From NCBI GenBank assembly GCA_003586115.2, contig QVOM02000042.1, positions 35,222,115 through 35,286,114 on the forward strand: 64,000 bases of DNA, written 5' to 3'. Positions 23,002-35,107 of this stretch are shown here, piece after piece. The stretch comes from Salvator merianae. Its lineage: Eukaryota > Chordata > Lepidosauria > Squamata > Teiidae. The position numbers and the translations under genes were made by a program. Every line of letters begins with the position of its first letter. Within the stretch, counting starts at the first letter, position 1. The notes under the pieces were generated by a model that did not search any database, was not told where the DNA came from, and was given only the letters and a program-made list of their open reading frames with translations.

Positions 23002-23161
23002 GTTGTTGTTGTTGGGTAGCACTGAGTCGTGGCTGGCTTCTGTTTGAATGCATGGACATCTCCATGACACTGCCTGTTTCCAGGGAGAGGCTGGAGGTTG
23101 AACCAGCAACACTTTGTTTTCCAGGCTGGTTACATTATCATTGAACTACAGTCTACACCGT
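23002..23161 (-). mobile_element. tRNA-derived SINE, copy 1, with 11-bp target duplication
   Basis: On the minus strand the element begins with a degenerate tRNA-like head (GTAGTTCAATGATAATG). A box-B-like GGTTCAACCTCC follows, then the family body (CTCTCCCTGG, GTCATGGAGATGTCCATGC, ACGACTCAGTGCTACCC), and it ends in an (AAC)n tail seen as GTTGTTGTTGTT on the plus strand. Perfect 11-base direct repeats TTACTAATTCT flank it (22991-23001 and 23162-23172), proof of retroposition. Related copies are at about 37054-37240 and 54346-54530. Confidence 0.85.
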
Positions 23162-23172
23162 TTACTAATTCT

Positions 23173-24928
23173 AGCAGTATCTCAATTCTGTTCTTAGTAA
23201 AGAGCAGGAAAATGACTACTGCACGTTACGTTTGCTTTCTTCTTGAAGCACTTGCACAGAGGAATGATGTTTGTCCACATGGAGCATTACAGAATTGTCT
23301 CCTGTGTAGTCTGAATGATATGCTTGTGTGAAATGCTGTGATACCATATTCTGTTTCCCAGTGCTCTAGAAGTGTGTTTTGATACATTACAATGACTTTT
23401 TATTAATTACAGGGAACTTGGGGCCTACCTAGACACAGATTGATTATAGCATTATTTTCTGGCTTCCATTTCAATTGTTTAATTCCAAAAGAAGGGTGAT
23501 CACACTTCTGATCTTCTTTTCCACCATCACATTGTATGCTCTTTTGTCCAGAATGCACAATGGAAAGCCCTGCCCCATCTCATGGAAGAAATGTGGTCAA
23601 CTCCATCCCTCTCTCTTACTGGTTCCTGCATCCTGCTGCTCTTTGCAATGTTTATCTTATGTGCAGTTTTGTGGCATTTGCAGCTGCAAGTGTCTATTTT
23701 TGCTTTTGTTTGTACTAAATAACACGTATGTTGTGGTTTTCTGCAGTATTATTATATTTATGGGTCACTGCAAAGCTGATGCCACAGCATAGGACGGTGG
23801 GAGAGGCAGGTTCAGCCATCGTAGCTTTGTGCTGTGTCTGCCACAGAAATGAAAATTGGTTGTCACTTTTTTGACTCTGCCCTTTCCCGGAAAGCTGCAA
23901 CTGTGATCTGACAGTTCATTAGTGGGGTTTTTTTCTCTCTCAAAATTTCTCCACAACCAATCACTGTTGATGCAATGTGCCTTTCTTGATTGGACTAGCA
24001 AAAACAGAATAGGCAGGCAATTGTGCAACTGGGCACACATGCTAAAACACTAATTTCAATGAGAAGGATATTGCATGTTCAGAGAACTTAAAAGTGGACC
24101 TGTATAATCTGGAAAAAAGTTATGGAAAAGGAATATGATAGCAGAACGAAGCTTTTTAATATGTCCCTACAAAAATGATAATGAAATGATTGCACTACAT
24201 TTATCTAGCATAGTTAATCTGACTTGAAGCGTTTATACTTTCTAGCATGGACCTCTGAAATAAAGGCCAAATTTTCTCAACTAGGCAAAGTATTCTCATC
24301 AGCTGTCTTCAGTATCACTTGGTCACAATTTATATGTGACCTGAAATTCTGATGTGCATTATCTTATTGGACATCATTGACAACAAGAGATAGGACCATG
24401 TATACTATCTCCATATGGTTTATATAAGCATTCCACAGATAGGGTGCCATCACCAAAAAGTGTTTACTCCTTTAATAGTGTACATTATTCTTTGATTCAT
24501 GAAGGTGTTGAGAACCACATTGAATTAAAGGCAAAATGCAAATGAAACAAATATCTTTAGGTGGGACTGCCATTTTGTCCGTAACAATTTACTGTGCAAG
24601 TAGATAAGAGTGTTTTCTATTAATTTGTTGATTATGTTCAAAAAATAATTTGATCTTTTTTCTTTTTGCAGTCCTTTTTCAATTTACTTCTAGAACAATT
24701 TCTGGTGAAACATGCTGATGACATAAGCTGCTAATTTGCTTTCAAGACCTCTAACTATATTTGCCTAAAATTGTATAACTTCATTTATTTAAGGCTATTG
24801 CTTTCTTTAATTTTAAAGTGGAGATATTACATGTACATATTTCCCAAGACTCATATGGATTTGTTACTTATTTTTCGCATTTACATGTTTCTTCTAAAAT
24901 GAAGATGACTTGACCATGAAAAGACTAT
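23173..24928. other. Intergenic, nothing supported
   Basis: AT-rich single-copy-looking sequence. Open frames are at most about 105 codons, with no recognisable protein on either strand. Confidence 0.6.
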
Positions 24929-25244
24929 ACCTGTTTTTGCACTTACTACTCTAGCACAGACTAATTAGCAGCAGCGGCCGGCGGTTTTAAGCCCGGGTGT
25001 TTGGGCCTCGCGTGAAGCGCATCATGGATGTTCGCGGGGCCTCCGGGCCTTCGTACTGCATCAGCAGGTTGATTTGTGGAGGCAGTACGGAGGCTCAAAG
25101 GCCCCACAAACAGACATGGCATGCTTTGTGCAGGTCCCGAACACCCGGGCTTGAAGCCGCCGGCCGCTGCTGCTAATTAGTCTGTGTGCTAGCCTAGTAT
25201 TTAACCACGCAACGCAGACACTGTCTACGTGGCCAAAAACAGGT
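24929..25244. mobile_element. Hairpin-end MITE, copy 3, interrupted by a hAT MITE
   Basis: The left end ACCTGTTTTTGCACTTACTA and right end CGTGGCCAAAAACAGGT are imperfect inverted repeats of the GGGCCTTTTCGCACTT type. The subterminal hairpin (stem CTCTAGCACAGA / TCTGTGTGCTAG) is split exactly at its AT-rich apex CTAATTAG by the element at 24969-25172. The uninterrupted version of the same hairpin apex (TAATTA with CTGTGCTAGCATAG) is seen in the copy ending at 48849. Confidence 0.65.
24969..25172. mobile_element. hAT foldback MITE, copy 1, TSD CTAATTAG
   Basis: Starts CAGCAGCGGCCGGCGG and ends CCGCCGGCCGCTGCTG; nearly the whole 204 bases folds back (arms share AAGCCCGGGTGTT and GGAGGCTCAAAGGCCCC-like blocks). 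The flanking 8-base duplication CTAATTAG (24961-24968 and 25173-25180) is perfect and fits the hAT rule nTnnnnAn. Other copies are at 38174, 42220 and 63438. CpG-rich against AT-rich surroundings. Confidence 0.9.
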
Positions 25245-25775
25245 CCTGAAGCTGGCTACAGGTGTTCACAGTCTGGCCATTGCCGTGGCAACAATCAGCT
25301 ACATGCCTGATCGGACCTCACAAGGCCGCATTGGGCATTGCTCGGCCCGATCCGATATTGCAGGCCTGATTGGGGCATCGTTTACAAATATATGGATCAA
25401 ATACAACTTTTTTGCCCTCTCCTTCATGTGGGGGTCCATGGGGTTTGGGGTGGAGGTATCAGCAAATGCAACTGGAAATCTGAGAAACTGTTGTGGGCAC
25501 AACAACAAAATTACTGTCCTAGAGGAACCTACCTAAACACAATACGACACTGAATGAAATGTGCAAAAATAAGAAAAAGAAAACAAACCAAAACTATATT
25601 TATTTTGAGGCTTGGTAACCAAACTCTATTTACCCCAGCAACAAAGAGAATAAAACAATTCCATGGGGGAATTACCTTGAGAAAAAACAATCCTCAACAG
25701 TACAAATACATATAAAATACTCATCTCCACCTCCCACTTACCATAAGCAAAATACTGCTCCAAAAACCACGATAA

Positions 25776-27365
25776 GGGTGCATTCTAATACAGCATTTAA
25801 TCAGTGTACAGGCTGTCTTCAGTTCCTGCTGTCCTGACATGAATTTGCCTTTCTGTAGTCCAGAATTTGCCTTTCTGGACTAGATTGCCAAAATCCAGAC
25901 TACTTTGCATTTGGATTTAATGAATTCCTAACCCATTTCAGATTGCTAGCCCATTTTACTTTACGATGTGAGAACACAGAAAGAGACTATTTGGGATGGA
26001 CCATATTTTGGGAGGACATGCAGAGGGAGGGCTCCCCATTTCCTGCCATCCAATGACGAACTTTGTTGTGGGTGCTGTATTTGGGAGGGTGGGCCCCGCG
26101 GCCAGCAGGGGTGGGAGGGCAGGGAGCACAGTACTTTATTCTACCTCCTTTATCCTTTCTACCACCACTGCCAGGAGAAAAGAAAGCCATCCTCCATTTT
26201 CCATTACCAATCTGCGGTCCTTCCTCCTTTATCCCCCATTCAGCACTGTCAGGAAGAAATTAAAGGCTTCTTCTACTTCTGTCTGCTGATTAAACCAGAA
26301 AATAGAGCTCCTTCTAGGTTTATGGAGTTTTGCGCAAAACCGGCACAGTGCTACAGCTAACTTCAGGCAGAGACACGGTTCGCTGTGGGCTGTATGCTAG
26401 GGAGGGAGGGTACCATGGCCAGCTGGAGAAAAACGTGGGCTGCAGTGGAGAAGGCAGTTACAAAATGCATTCCTTCCTTCTAGTTGCTCCCCCTTCTCCT
26501 GCAGTCTGGGGACCCTTTCCCTCACTTTTGCATAAAAACATGGCAACATTAAGGCAAGGTTAAACACAGCTCCTGATCTTGAGCACTTTTGAGGGGCAGA
26601 CATGTTGGATGTGTCCATTGTGTGACCATGAGTGTGTTTTAATTCAAAACACTCACCTGTTTGGGGGTGCAGTCCTCTTACCCCAACAAATAACCCACTC
26701 ACTACCAATTTTGCCATCGGCACCACACAGCTACATAGCGGGCCAGATGCTGCTGTGGATGTCTCGGGGGAAGGTGAGGCAGAATCCATTTGCTGGGCAC
26801 TAACTTCACTATCACAATAATGAAGCCCCCCAAACGTTCTTCCGCTCTTCATGGACCTCTCCCTGCTTTTGCACTACTCTTAAATTGTGCAATTGCGCAA
26901 AAATGCAACTGTGAAGGAGCAGAAATCATGATCTGCCCTTTAAGAAGATTTATTGGATGGTAGATGTGGAATTGAAGTTCTGTTTATGTAGATACAGGCT
27001 GGAGGGGGAGAAGGAGTCAATGGTGAATGACTAGTAATGCCGCCAAGTGAAGCCATGTTCTGAGACAGCAGCAAGGACATATGGAGAGCAGAGCTTGACT
27101 TTCCCACCCCTGTGAAATCAAGAGTTGAACATTGGGACTACAGCTAATCCCTGACAGCACAGGGAGGGGAATTTGGCGAGGGGCAGAGACAGAAAAGATA
27201 TGGTTTCCCCATGCCAAGCTCGGGAAACATCAGTGTGAGAACAAGCAAGTCCCAGCTGAGTTCGTCTTAAAATGAAAATGTGAGAATGATTGGAAGATGA
27301 ACTTGGTCTTCATACTCTTCCAATATGGATTAAATTTACGATGGCGGACCACGGTCTATGACTTA
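25776..27365 (+). repeat. Unclassified 1.6-kb interspersed repeat, copy 1 of 2
   Basis: This segment matches, as reverse complement, most of 59765-61675. Shared blocks in order include GCATTTAATCAGT..CTGTCTTCAGTTCC near the start, CCATTTCCTGCCATCC, TTCACTATCACAATAATGAA, CTGCCCTTTAAGAAG, GTGGAATTGAAGTTCTG, TTTCCCACCCCTGTGA and ATTTACGATG near the end. The copies seem about three quarters identical. No transposase, reverse transcriptase or LTR boundary (TG..CA with PBS) is recognisable. A weak inverted resemblance between the two outer ends (CATTTAATC and its complement) hints at a DNA transposon. Short open frames differ between copies and are not genes. Confidence 0.65.
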
Positions 27366-28935
27366 AAACATCCCTGAATGCTAGGAGCAGGCGAAACCTC
27401 TCCGCCTTTAAAATTCATCACTAATCCTTCAACTATAAGCTCAAACTCTTGCAAAATCAGAAGCATATATACCTCCTGCAAAAGAAACTGTGTATGAGGC
27501 GACATAAATGTCCACACAGGCTTCAGTAGGTCTCATTTATTCACGTGCGCATCAAATAAAAGGCATGTAATCATCTATAATCTTACCAAGCAGCAGGAGA
27601 AGCCATTTTCCTTTTTTGAACAGGAGTTATAACAAGCTGCTAGAATTGAGGTAAAACTGGATTTGAGATGCCCGTGCCATCCACTTTAGCTTAGTTTAGT
27701 TTTGTAAAAGATGTGTTTATGAAAAGGTTGATGGATGTCTGTATTTTGACATCCCGATAAACCACTACCTGAAAGGTGGAGATACTTTTAAAAAAAGAAA
27801 ATAGGAGAAAACAGAGTGCTGCCACATGTCTGCTAAGAACACCACAGAACCTGTGAGCATTATGTGAAGGCTTCCAGGTCTAGAAATTGAACTTTTTGGC
27901 TGAGATGGGGGCAAGATATTATCCTGTGGTGAACATGCAAGTAAATGCATGTTGAGACCAATGGGCATAAACAGTACTTGATTCATTCTGCTCATCATTG
28001 CTGTACTATATTAACCAACATCATGGCTGTCTGAGGCACCTTATGTTATGGTTCAGCACTGAAGGTCTTCTAACCTTTGCTCCTAAGACTCCTGACCATT
28101 GTTCTCTGTCAGAGGATATGTCAGCTGTGTTTTCTTGGACCCTAAACCAGGTTGCTATCCCAGGTACAATAAAGGAAGCTATGCTTGTCACCATCTCCAT
28201 GTAAAACTGAGGAAGGAGCTATTTTGTCCTGCTAGTAGAAGAATATCAAAGGCTGGCCCTGTCATCCACAAGCACCTGTGGAGGTAATAAATGTTGCTGA
28301 GTTTATTTGATTCATGGCAGTTTTATAAAATAAATAAAACTGAATACTTTATGTGATTTAAACAACAATAAGTTTATCAAATCAATATATGTCAGGATAA
28401 ATTCTAATGGACAGAAAGTGGAGGAAAGTCTTCAGCAACATGTCATGGGGGCACAGAAGTGGTGTGCCCTGCTCTGTAGACAGGAGGTGTTATAGAAGTC
28501 CTTTTTGTCTGTGAAGTCTTGGAAGGTCAAGCCAGCAACCTGGAAGTTAACGATTTTCCTCCACATTCATTTAATAAATGCCAAGTGCAAATGCTGAAAA
28601 GTAACTCATTAGGAAGATAATGTTCGACGTTAATATAAATACTTCTTTCTTCAGTTTGACACCAAACAGTCACAAAATGTTTTGGAAGACACTGTTCTGA
28701 TATATATTTTTTTCACATTAGCCTGCCAGGCACGCCATCTAACATTTGTTGCTATGGCTGCTGAACAGATTAATGAAATGCTTGGGTGATGCATTAAAAA
28801 CAACGGCTGTGCTCCAACCCCCATTCAAATAGATGATATTTAAACAGCTTAACAGAATATAATGGCACCTATAACTGGAAATTGGGCAAGATGGTGAGAC
28901 ACCCATGTCTGCAACCCTGGATGACTCACTGTTCT
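27366..28935. other. Intergenic, nothing supported
   Basis: No coding frame over 80 codons, no repeat I can place. Confidence 0.55.
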
Positions 28936-28939
28936 TTGT

Positions 28940-28987
28940 ATTATATTATATTATATTATATTATATTATATTATATTATATTATATT
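28940..28987. repeat. (TTATA)n pentanucleotide microsatellite
   Basis: About nine to ten perfect TTATA units. It directly abuts the tail side of the LINE 3' end at 28988-29170, so it probably grew from the retroposon's terminal tail. Confidence 0.95.
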
Positions 28988-29170
28988 GCCATATACTGTA
29001 CTGGATTGGTATTTACATGCCACCTTCCACCCCCAAAATGTTCAACGTGGATCACAATATAACTAAAATAAAACCACCAAAAATCCAATCCAGTGCATAA
29101 AAACATCAAATGTACATCGTAATCAACAGCAAAATTGCAGTAAAAAAGGCAGCATCTAGCCCAGGTCTTT
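28988..29170 (-). mobile_element. L2-type LINE 3' UTR, degenerate
   Basis: On the plus strand the text ATGCCACCTTCCACCCCCAAAATG, followed by GTTCAACGTGGATCACAATA, resembles reversed L2-like 3' ends of reptiles (the 'GCCGCC..GGCTTACAA' type). Orientation is minus, tail at 28987. No coding remains. Confidence 0.45.
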
Positions 29171-29779
29171 TTCCTTTCCACCCCAGCCAGGAGTCACAGT
29201 TCTTATATCCAATCCAGGGGACGGCATGGTGAAGATTCCTAACATCCAACACAAATCTTTTTCCCCTTCATGAATAAACTAAGAGCAGGTAAATATAATT
29301 TGAAGAGTAAAAGACTGTAGTGAACACAAATCAGTATTTTTAGCTTCTGCGTATGTTTCCTCCATGTGCTTTTCTCCCTTACAGGGTTCTGATACCAGAA
29401 GTGAATCTATTGGGGGCAATATTATTTCTATGAGAAAAAGTTGTGGGCAAGGAAAAGCTGTGCATTCCTTTTTTAATAAAACTTTATAATTCATGTTCAC
29501 ACTCTGAGCTGTTTAACATGAAGGAATAGGACGCGGATTTAAAACAGGGCTGTGGCTAAAGTGTGACTCCCATCATTCCTTGCCATTGGAGCCAATGGGA
29601 ATTGTCGTTAGCAATGTCCGTCCAATCCCGCATTTGTTACCCATGGTTTCTGTGTGATTCTGGCTTTAAGAACAATGGCAAACCCTTTGGGAAGGCTCCC
29701 TCTTATAAAAATGAACATGCTACCCAGAATGATGTTTCTATGTCAGATAATACCAGTTTTGATAAATGATATTTATTGT

Positions 29780-30312
29780 TTAAGGCAGCAAAAAGATATA
29801 TCAAAGTAAAAATAAAGGTTTAGTTATAAAATATTACAAGATGCAAATGAAAGAGGGGGGGCTTGGTTTACCTAACTTGAGCTTATTTTGCAGCCTGTTT
29901 GTTTGTATGAAAGAATGGTTGGTACTGAGAAATAAATGATTACTTGAGTTAGAAGGCAAGAATTGAGATTTGGGTGGCATGGGGAGATATTTCTAGCATG
30001 ACATAAAGTTAATGTGGATTTTAAAGATAATTACGTGAGGCGTACTCTGTTGAAAATACGGAATAGGGACAAATCCAGGTTGTGCTCAGAAATGCCTGAG
30101 CACAGCGCAAGAAGCACACTTCAGAAGAGAAACGGCAGGCAAAGAAAAATGGTTAACGTAGCAAGAGTCATTAGAGAACCATGAAGGTGATCGCAAGATT
30201 AAAACAAGGGAACAATTGCTCGCAGAAGATTACAGCCTTCAGTTGTTCTTATATTTACAATTAACGGAAAGGTCTAAAATGGATATAATAAACTTATGGA
30301 ACAACACAGACT
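29780..30312 (+). mobile_element. L1 ORF2 C-terminal remnant, part 1
   Basis: Translation with shifts gives the L1 ORF2 post-reverse-transcriptase motif GGLGLPNLSL, then WMKEWLV and LLELEGKN and further text typical of squamate L1 ORF2. The remnant is broken by stops and by nested insertions at 30313-31277; it resumes at 31278. Confidence 0.75.
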
Positions 30313-30313
30313 A

Positions 30314-30690
30314 AGGCCCTTTCTACACTTGGGCGATGGAGTGATCATTGCTCCATCCACACTAGGGGGGTGCAGCAACTCACAAGAAATTGCTGCAAGC
30401 CTCCCCCAAGCAATACAGCAGTCCACAAACTCATGAGGAGTGAGTTCTCTTCTGGGTGTGACTGACGAGTGGGTGTGGCAGCATGACTGCGGCTGCACAG
30501 TTGGGTGCAGCATCCAGATTGCCATGGCAACATCCAAGTGTGGGCTGGATGTTGTCTTGCATATTGACATGGCAATCTGGCCAGCCCTGGCTGGGCCATT
30601 TACAATTCAAGTGCTGCTGGTCTGGTACAGGTTCTTTCCTGCACTCAAAGTGTGGATGGCCACCAGCATACAGGGTCTTTGCTAGCCTAG
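30314..30690. mobile_element. Hairpin-end MITE, copy 4
   Basis: Left end AAGGCCCTTTCTACACTT, then hairpin GATGGAGTGAT..ATTGCTCCATC (30335-30357). The right arm, read on the minus strand, has AAAGACCCTGTATGCTGGTG and GGCCATCCACACTTTGAG, matching the other copies. Internal palindromic motif ATTGCCATGGCAAC at 30528-30541. Its right terminus is cut by or fused to the CR1-like fragment that follows. It was inserted into the L1 remnant. Confidence 0.7.
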
Positions 30691-31277
30691 TACGTGCAGA
30701 AAAGGGCAACCAGAATGATCAAGAGGCTGGAACACCTTCCTTACGAAATCAGGCTGCAACATCTAGGCCTCTTCAGCCTTGAAAGATGGCATTTAAGAGG
30801 GGGCCTGACTGAAGTATATAAAATCATGCACAGCATGGAAAAGGTGGATAGAGAGAAAATCTTTTCTCTGTTGCACAGCACTAGAACTAAGGGTCATTCT
30901 ATGAAGCTGATGGATAGAAGAGTTAACAACAATCAGGGGAAGTATTTTTTCACCCAGAAGGTCATCTGTCTATGGAATTTACTACCAGAAGAGATGGTGA
31001 CAGAAACCCATCTGGACAGCTTTAAGAACAGATTGGACAGCTTCATGGAGGTTAGGTGTATGAATCACTACTAGAATGGATGCCTAGGTACTGCCTGCAG
31101 GGTCGAAAGACAGGCAGGATACTTGACCATTTGCAGGAAGTCAAGAGCAGGTGAAAGTTTGCCTTCATATTCTGCTCGAGAATGTCCAGAAGCAATTGGT
31201 GGGCCACTATATGAGACAAGATGCTAGACTGGATGGGCCGTGGCCTGATCCAGCAGAGTTCCTCTTATATTCTTATC
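30691..31277 (+). mobile_element. CR1-like LINE 3' end (5'-truncated)
   Basis: Opens with an intact frame for the end of the reverse-transcriptase protein (VQKRATRMIKRLEHLPYEIR, then LGLFSLERWHLRGGL, YFFTQKVICLWNLLPEEMV, LDSFKNRLDSFM), closely following the CR1 plan QRRATKMI..LFSLE..WNRLP. A 3' UTR with TGATCCAGCAG follows and it ends in TCTTATATTCTTATCTTATC, the short terminal repeat type of CR1 elements. 5' truncation and nesting in an older L1 are typical of retroposition. Confidence 0.85.
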
Positions 31278-31930
31278 TTATCATAGTAGGCTGATACATG
31301 CGAATCCAATCTAAGACAGAATTTGAAGTGCAACTGTGTACAGATGATGAGCACATTATTGTTACAATATATAAACACTTATTGAAAATGGAAATGGAAG
31401 AAGGCTAAATATTGTAAAATAGAATGAATGCAAAATTTTGGATATAATATACAAATGCAACAACGGGAAAAGATGTGGTTGAAGGGACTGGAATTTACAC
31501 TATGTTACAATCTCAGGGTTTTTTTTACAAAATGATGTATCATTGGTTTATGACAGAGAGATTAGCTAAAATATGTAAAGATGTTTCCAATGTTTGCAAG
31601 AATTATGGAAAACATGATAGGCCTTTTTCTCATGTGTGGAGGGAATTTCAAATAGTCAAGAAATTTTGGACTCAGTTGCATATGTATATGAAAAGGATTT
31701 TAAAAATTAATATACAAATGAAACCAGATTTTTTCCTTCTGGGCCTGATGGATCTACCACTAGAGGAGACTTATGGAAGATTATTTCAGTATATGATTAT
31801 GTCTGTGAGATTGTTTTATGCACAAGCATGGAAGAATTCCGCATTACCCACCATGGAAGATTGGCTAGTGAAATTAATAGACTTGGCAGAAACTGACAAA
31901 ATTGACATGCTTGATTAAAGTCAGTAATGC
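31278..31930 (+). mobile_element. L1 ORF2 C-terminal remnant, part 2
   Basis: A 147-codon open stretch (31475-31915) reads FYKMMYHWFMTERLAKICKD, then HVWREFQIVKKFW, MSVRLFYAQAWKNSALPTME and DWLVKLIDLAETDKIDMLD, the C-terminal end of squamate L1 ORF2. It is the continuation of the part at 29780-30312. It is not a host gene. A 3' UTR without obvious poly-A continues towards 32060. Confidence 0.85.
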
Positions 31931-32063
31931 CATTTTGTAAAGATTGGGAACTACTTATTGATTTTCTGAGTAAGGAAAAAATGGTATATTGATATTGGGA
32001 TTTGGTGATTAAAAAGTATGTATTTCTGAAACAAACAAAACGTAACAACTGGGGGGCAGACAC

Positions 32064-32281
32064 TTTGGCTGTGATCAGACACAGCAAAAAAAAATATTCT
32101 GAGGCAGCTTAAAGAAGTCTTTGAGGTGGGATCATTTACATGTCAGTTTGCCCTTCCCCCTCTCATGAACATGCTATGCTAGAAAAGAAGGGTTAGAAAA
32201 GGTTGCAGACATGAGGGCCACACATGGTCTCTCTGAGGTGCTTCTGAGGCACCCCTTTTGTTGCATCTGAACACAACATTA
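32064..32281. mobile_element. MITE with GGCTGTGATCAGACAC-type ends
   Basis: Left arm TTGGCTGTGATCAGACACAGC and right arm, on the minus strand, AATGTTGTGTTCAGATGCAAC. Internal GAGGCAGCTTAAAGAAG and CTCTCTGAGGTGCTTCTGAG are inverted relatives. It resembles the element at 22031-22260. Confidence 0.5.
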
Positions 32282-35100
32282 GTTGTTGTGGGGGATCATA
32301 AATCTTTTTCTTCTTCTTTTTTCTTTCATTTCTTCTCTTAATTTCTGATTTTTAATCTTTTAAATGTAATCGGTGACATACCTTAAAAATCTCTATTAAA
32401 ACAAAGAACAATGACAAACCCACCAATCCATATCTCCTATGTCATTCTGATTAATATTGCCCCTAAGATTTTACTCAAACAAAAGACAGATATTTATTCC
32501 ATGGCTTCTCTTTGCACTGAGAGCAGTTTTCATAGTAAGAGCAATATCCTTCATCATGACAGGAATGGGATTTAAGTAAAGAAACCTACACAACTAAATC
32601 CAGTAAATCTTCCACCTTTGGAAGAGAGTAAGTAAGGTCAAATTACATTATGCATAATGTAATTGGGTCATCTCACAATGGTCCTCAGAGATTGGGCTGC
32701 ACTATAACTCCAGTGAACCCCATTCACTCTTGCAAAGAATGCAGAGATGTGCAGTGACACCTGGGGATCCATAATTTGGCTACTCTTGGTTTAAAGTAGC
32801 TTTGTGTCTAGTGACTTTTTTGATAAGACAGGGAATACCCTGAAAGCCAAGATGAAGATTTCCAATAGGAAAACAACTGAACTGCTACAGAATGATCATT
32901 CTTCCTCTTGGTCACTTTATTTCTGTGCTGGTTGTAAAGGCAAGGAAAGTAGATGTTATTTTTATCACCTAGTTCAGAAGCAAAAACACTGCCTTCTGAA
33001 AGAATTGTTTCCTGCTGATTTCTTTGCTGGCTGAAGAATGTGAATTGACTGACAACCTTTTGTAGGCTTGTACATAGGTTGGAATTCCAAATTTTGTAGT
33101 TTGAGAATTCACCAAATCTTATTGCTGAAAAACAGGCCTTCATTGTTGACTGTTTAATCAATTAGATGATTTGATTAAAGCTTTTTATTCCATACTATAG
33201 GTCTTAGTAGAAAGAACACTGAATAGGGTCATTCAGGAACATATTTTAAAGATGCAATGGGTAATGCCCATAGGAAATTGACGTGATGTATGTTTTCATA
33301 ACTCAGACTCATGTAATGAGTGTACAAGGAATTTGGATTAGAAGAGGTGAGTAATCATTGAAGCATGGAACTTGCCCATAGATCAGAATCCATCTAGGCT
33401 ATATGAGGATGTGACTAGCACAGTCTACATCCGCACACACCTGGATCCACTGACTCTATGTAGAACTCTTCAAACTTGTCTGCTTCCCACCAGAAAAACA
33501 TCACTTTGTTTAGCTGATAGTGTCACAAGATCAACTTAATTCCGTCAGCCTGGGACAAGAAGACACTACTTGAGCTAGCGTATCCATGCCTTGAGCCAGA
33601 GAGTAGCAAGATTAAAAAGCAAATGAAGGCACCCAAGCAGAATAGTTGTTTTACTCACTCCACCATTGTTGCCTATCCTGGGACACCTGCACATTTGCAG
33701 ATCTTTTGTTTAGCCCTGTTTGTTTAGTCCTTCCAAACCTCTGGCCTCACATCCTGAGGGCACATTCTGAGGTATAAGAATAGACATCTTCTTCCAATTG
33801 GCCTGTACGTCTGTCAGAGTCCACCCGCTTGTGCCCCTGCTTCTGCCAAGATTCATCAAAAACTCAACTTTGTGTGTTTGCTGTGTGAATGGGTTCCCAC
33901 TGCCACAGGGGCTAAAATCTCCACTGAAAGCACTGCTAATCAAAAGAAGAGTTTTGAGCTGTCCCTTCCATTCTCAGCCTCTGAGCACCATTCCTGCTGT
34001 TCAGGTTTGGGGTGGCTCATCCTAATTAGTGGCATATGGCTGATTGAACTTCAGGTGTTTAATCAACTTTCTGCGATATCTTGTTTTGGCTTGTCCAAGG
34101 ATGTGTGCACAGCTGATTATTTATGAGATTCTTTTGGATCCTCTGCCCTTTGTTTAACCACCACCAATCTGCTAAGAAAGTATTCCGGAGTGCTGAGAAC
34201 GTTTACCAAAGTAAGCCCCTCACTGCCACTGCCAAATTTATTCCAGCCCAGTTATCTCTCTCTCTCTGTCTATGTGCATGTCCTTTTGCCATGTTATTTT
34301 GTTCCCTGTACTGCAAAGTTCATCCCTGATCAAGAGAAGACACTGAGAAAGGTATAATCCTTCCCATTCCTTCTTCTCCAGTCCTTTCTCTCTCCTCTCA
34401 CCCTTGTTTTCCCCTCATTCTTTAAACTAAAAAGCTTAAGTAGTAGTGTAAGGAAAGGAGCCGTAGCTTGACTGCGTTGTCCAATTCATTCTGGGGCTCT
34501 CATTGCTACATGTTTGGTGATGCACACGCAGCAACTGACAGGAGGCTAAAACTGCAAGAATCCCAGGGGAAGAGACCATCCTATTGAGTCACTTAGACCC
34601 ATGGCACGACCTCTCCCCAGTTGCAAAACTGAGCTTTCCAAACACTCAACTCCTTTCTTACACTCAAATCTGCCTTCCCTCTCCTAGCAACCAATTTTGA
34701 TTGGCTGCAAAATCCTCTATGTCTTCCTAGCCTGGCTGATGTCTCTACTCTGCTTGACTCATCTTATATCAATTTCTAGAACTGGTAACTTTCATGCTAA
34801 GCTTATTCTGTGGGCTCTTTTTACAGTTACTTTTAAAACCTCTCAACTTCATACTATTTAATCTCATTTGATTACTTTGACTGCCTCTCATTTTGAGTTG
34901 TTATTGATACTAATATTTCCCCAATTTGACATTGTTTCTATTTCCCTTGGAATAAAGATATTTTGTGCACTTCATGCTGTTAATAAAAGTATATTTTTGT
35001 ATTCAGACTGGCCTAATCATTTCCCCTTCCTGAGGAACAGCTACTAACTGCTGGTCTGTGAAGTGAAACCTTTAGTTCTTTAAAGATCCCAAATGTGAGA
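32282..35100. other. Intergenic; possible old LTR-like end near 34950-35010, otherwise nothing
   Basis: Two AATAAA signals (about 34952 and 34982) and a pyrimidine-rich segment near 34250-34420 give a vaguely LTR- or UTR-like look. I see no TG..CA boundaries, primer-binding site or gag/pol text, so I leave it unassigned. No open frame over 120 codons. Confidence 0.45.
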
Positions 35101-35107
35101 ATGCTGC

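Noticed and set aside
25968..26852. 130- and 151-codon open frames in the unclassified repeat
   Set aside because: The second copy at 59765-61675 does not preserve the frames, so coding is not supported.
31475..31918. 147-codon open frame as a host gene
   Set aside because: Its text is the L1 ORF2 C-terminus and the upstream part of ORF2 is broken.
33300..35010. Endogenous retrovirus or LTR element
   Set aside because: AATAAA signals and a pyrimidine-rich run suggested an LTR, but no paired LTR, primer-binding site or gag/pol text could be seen.
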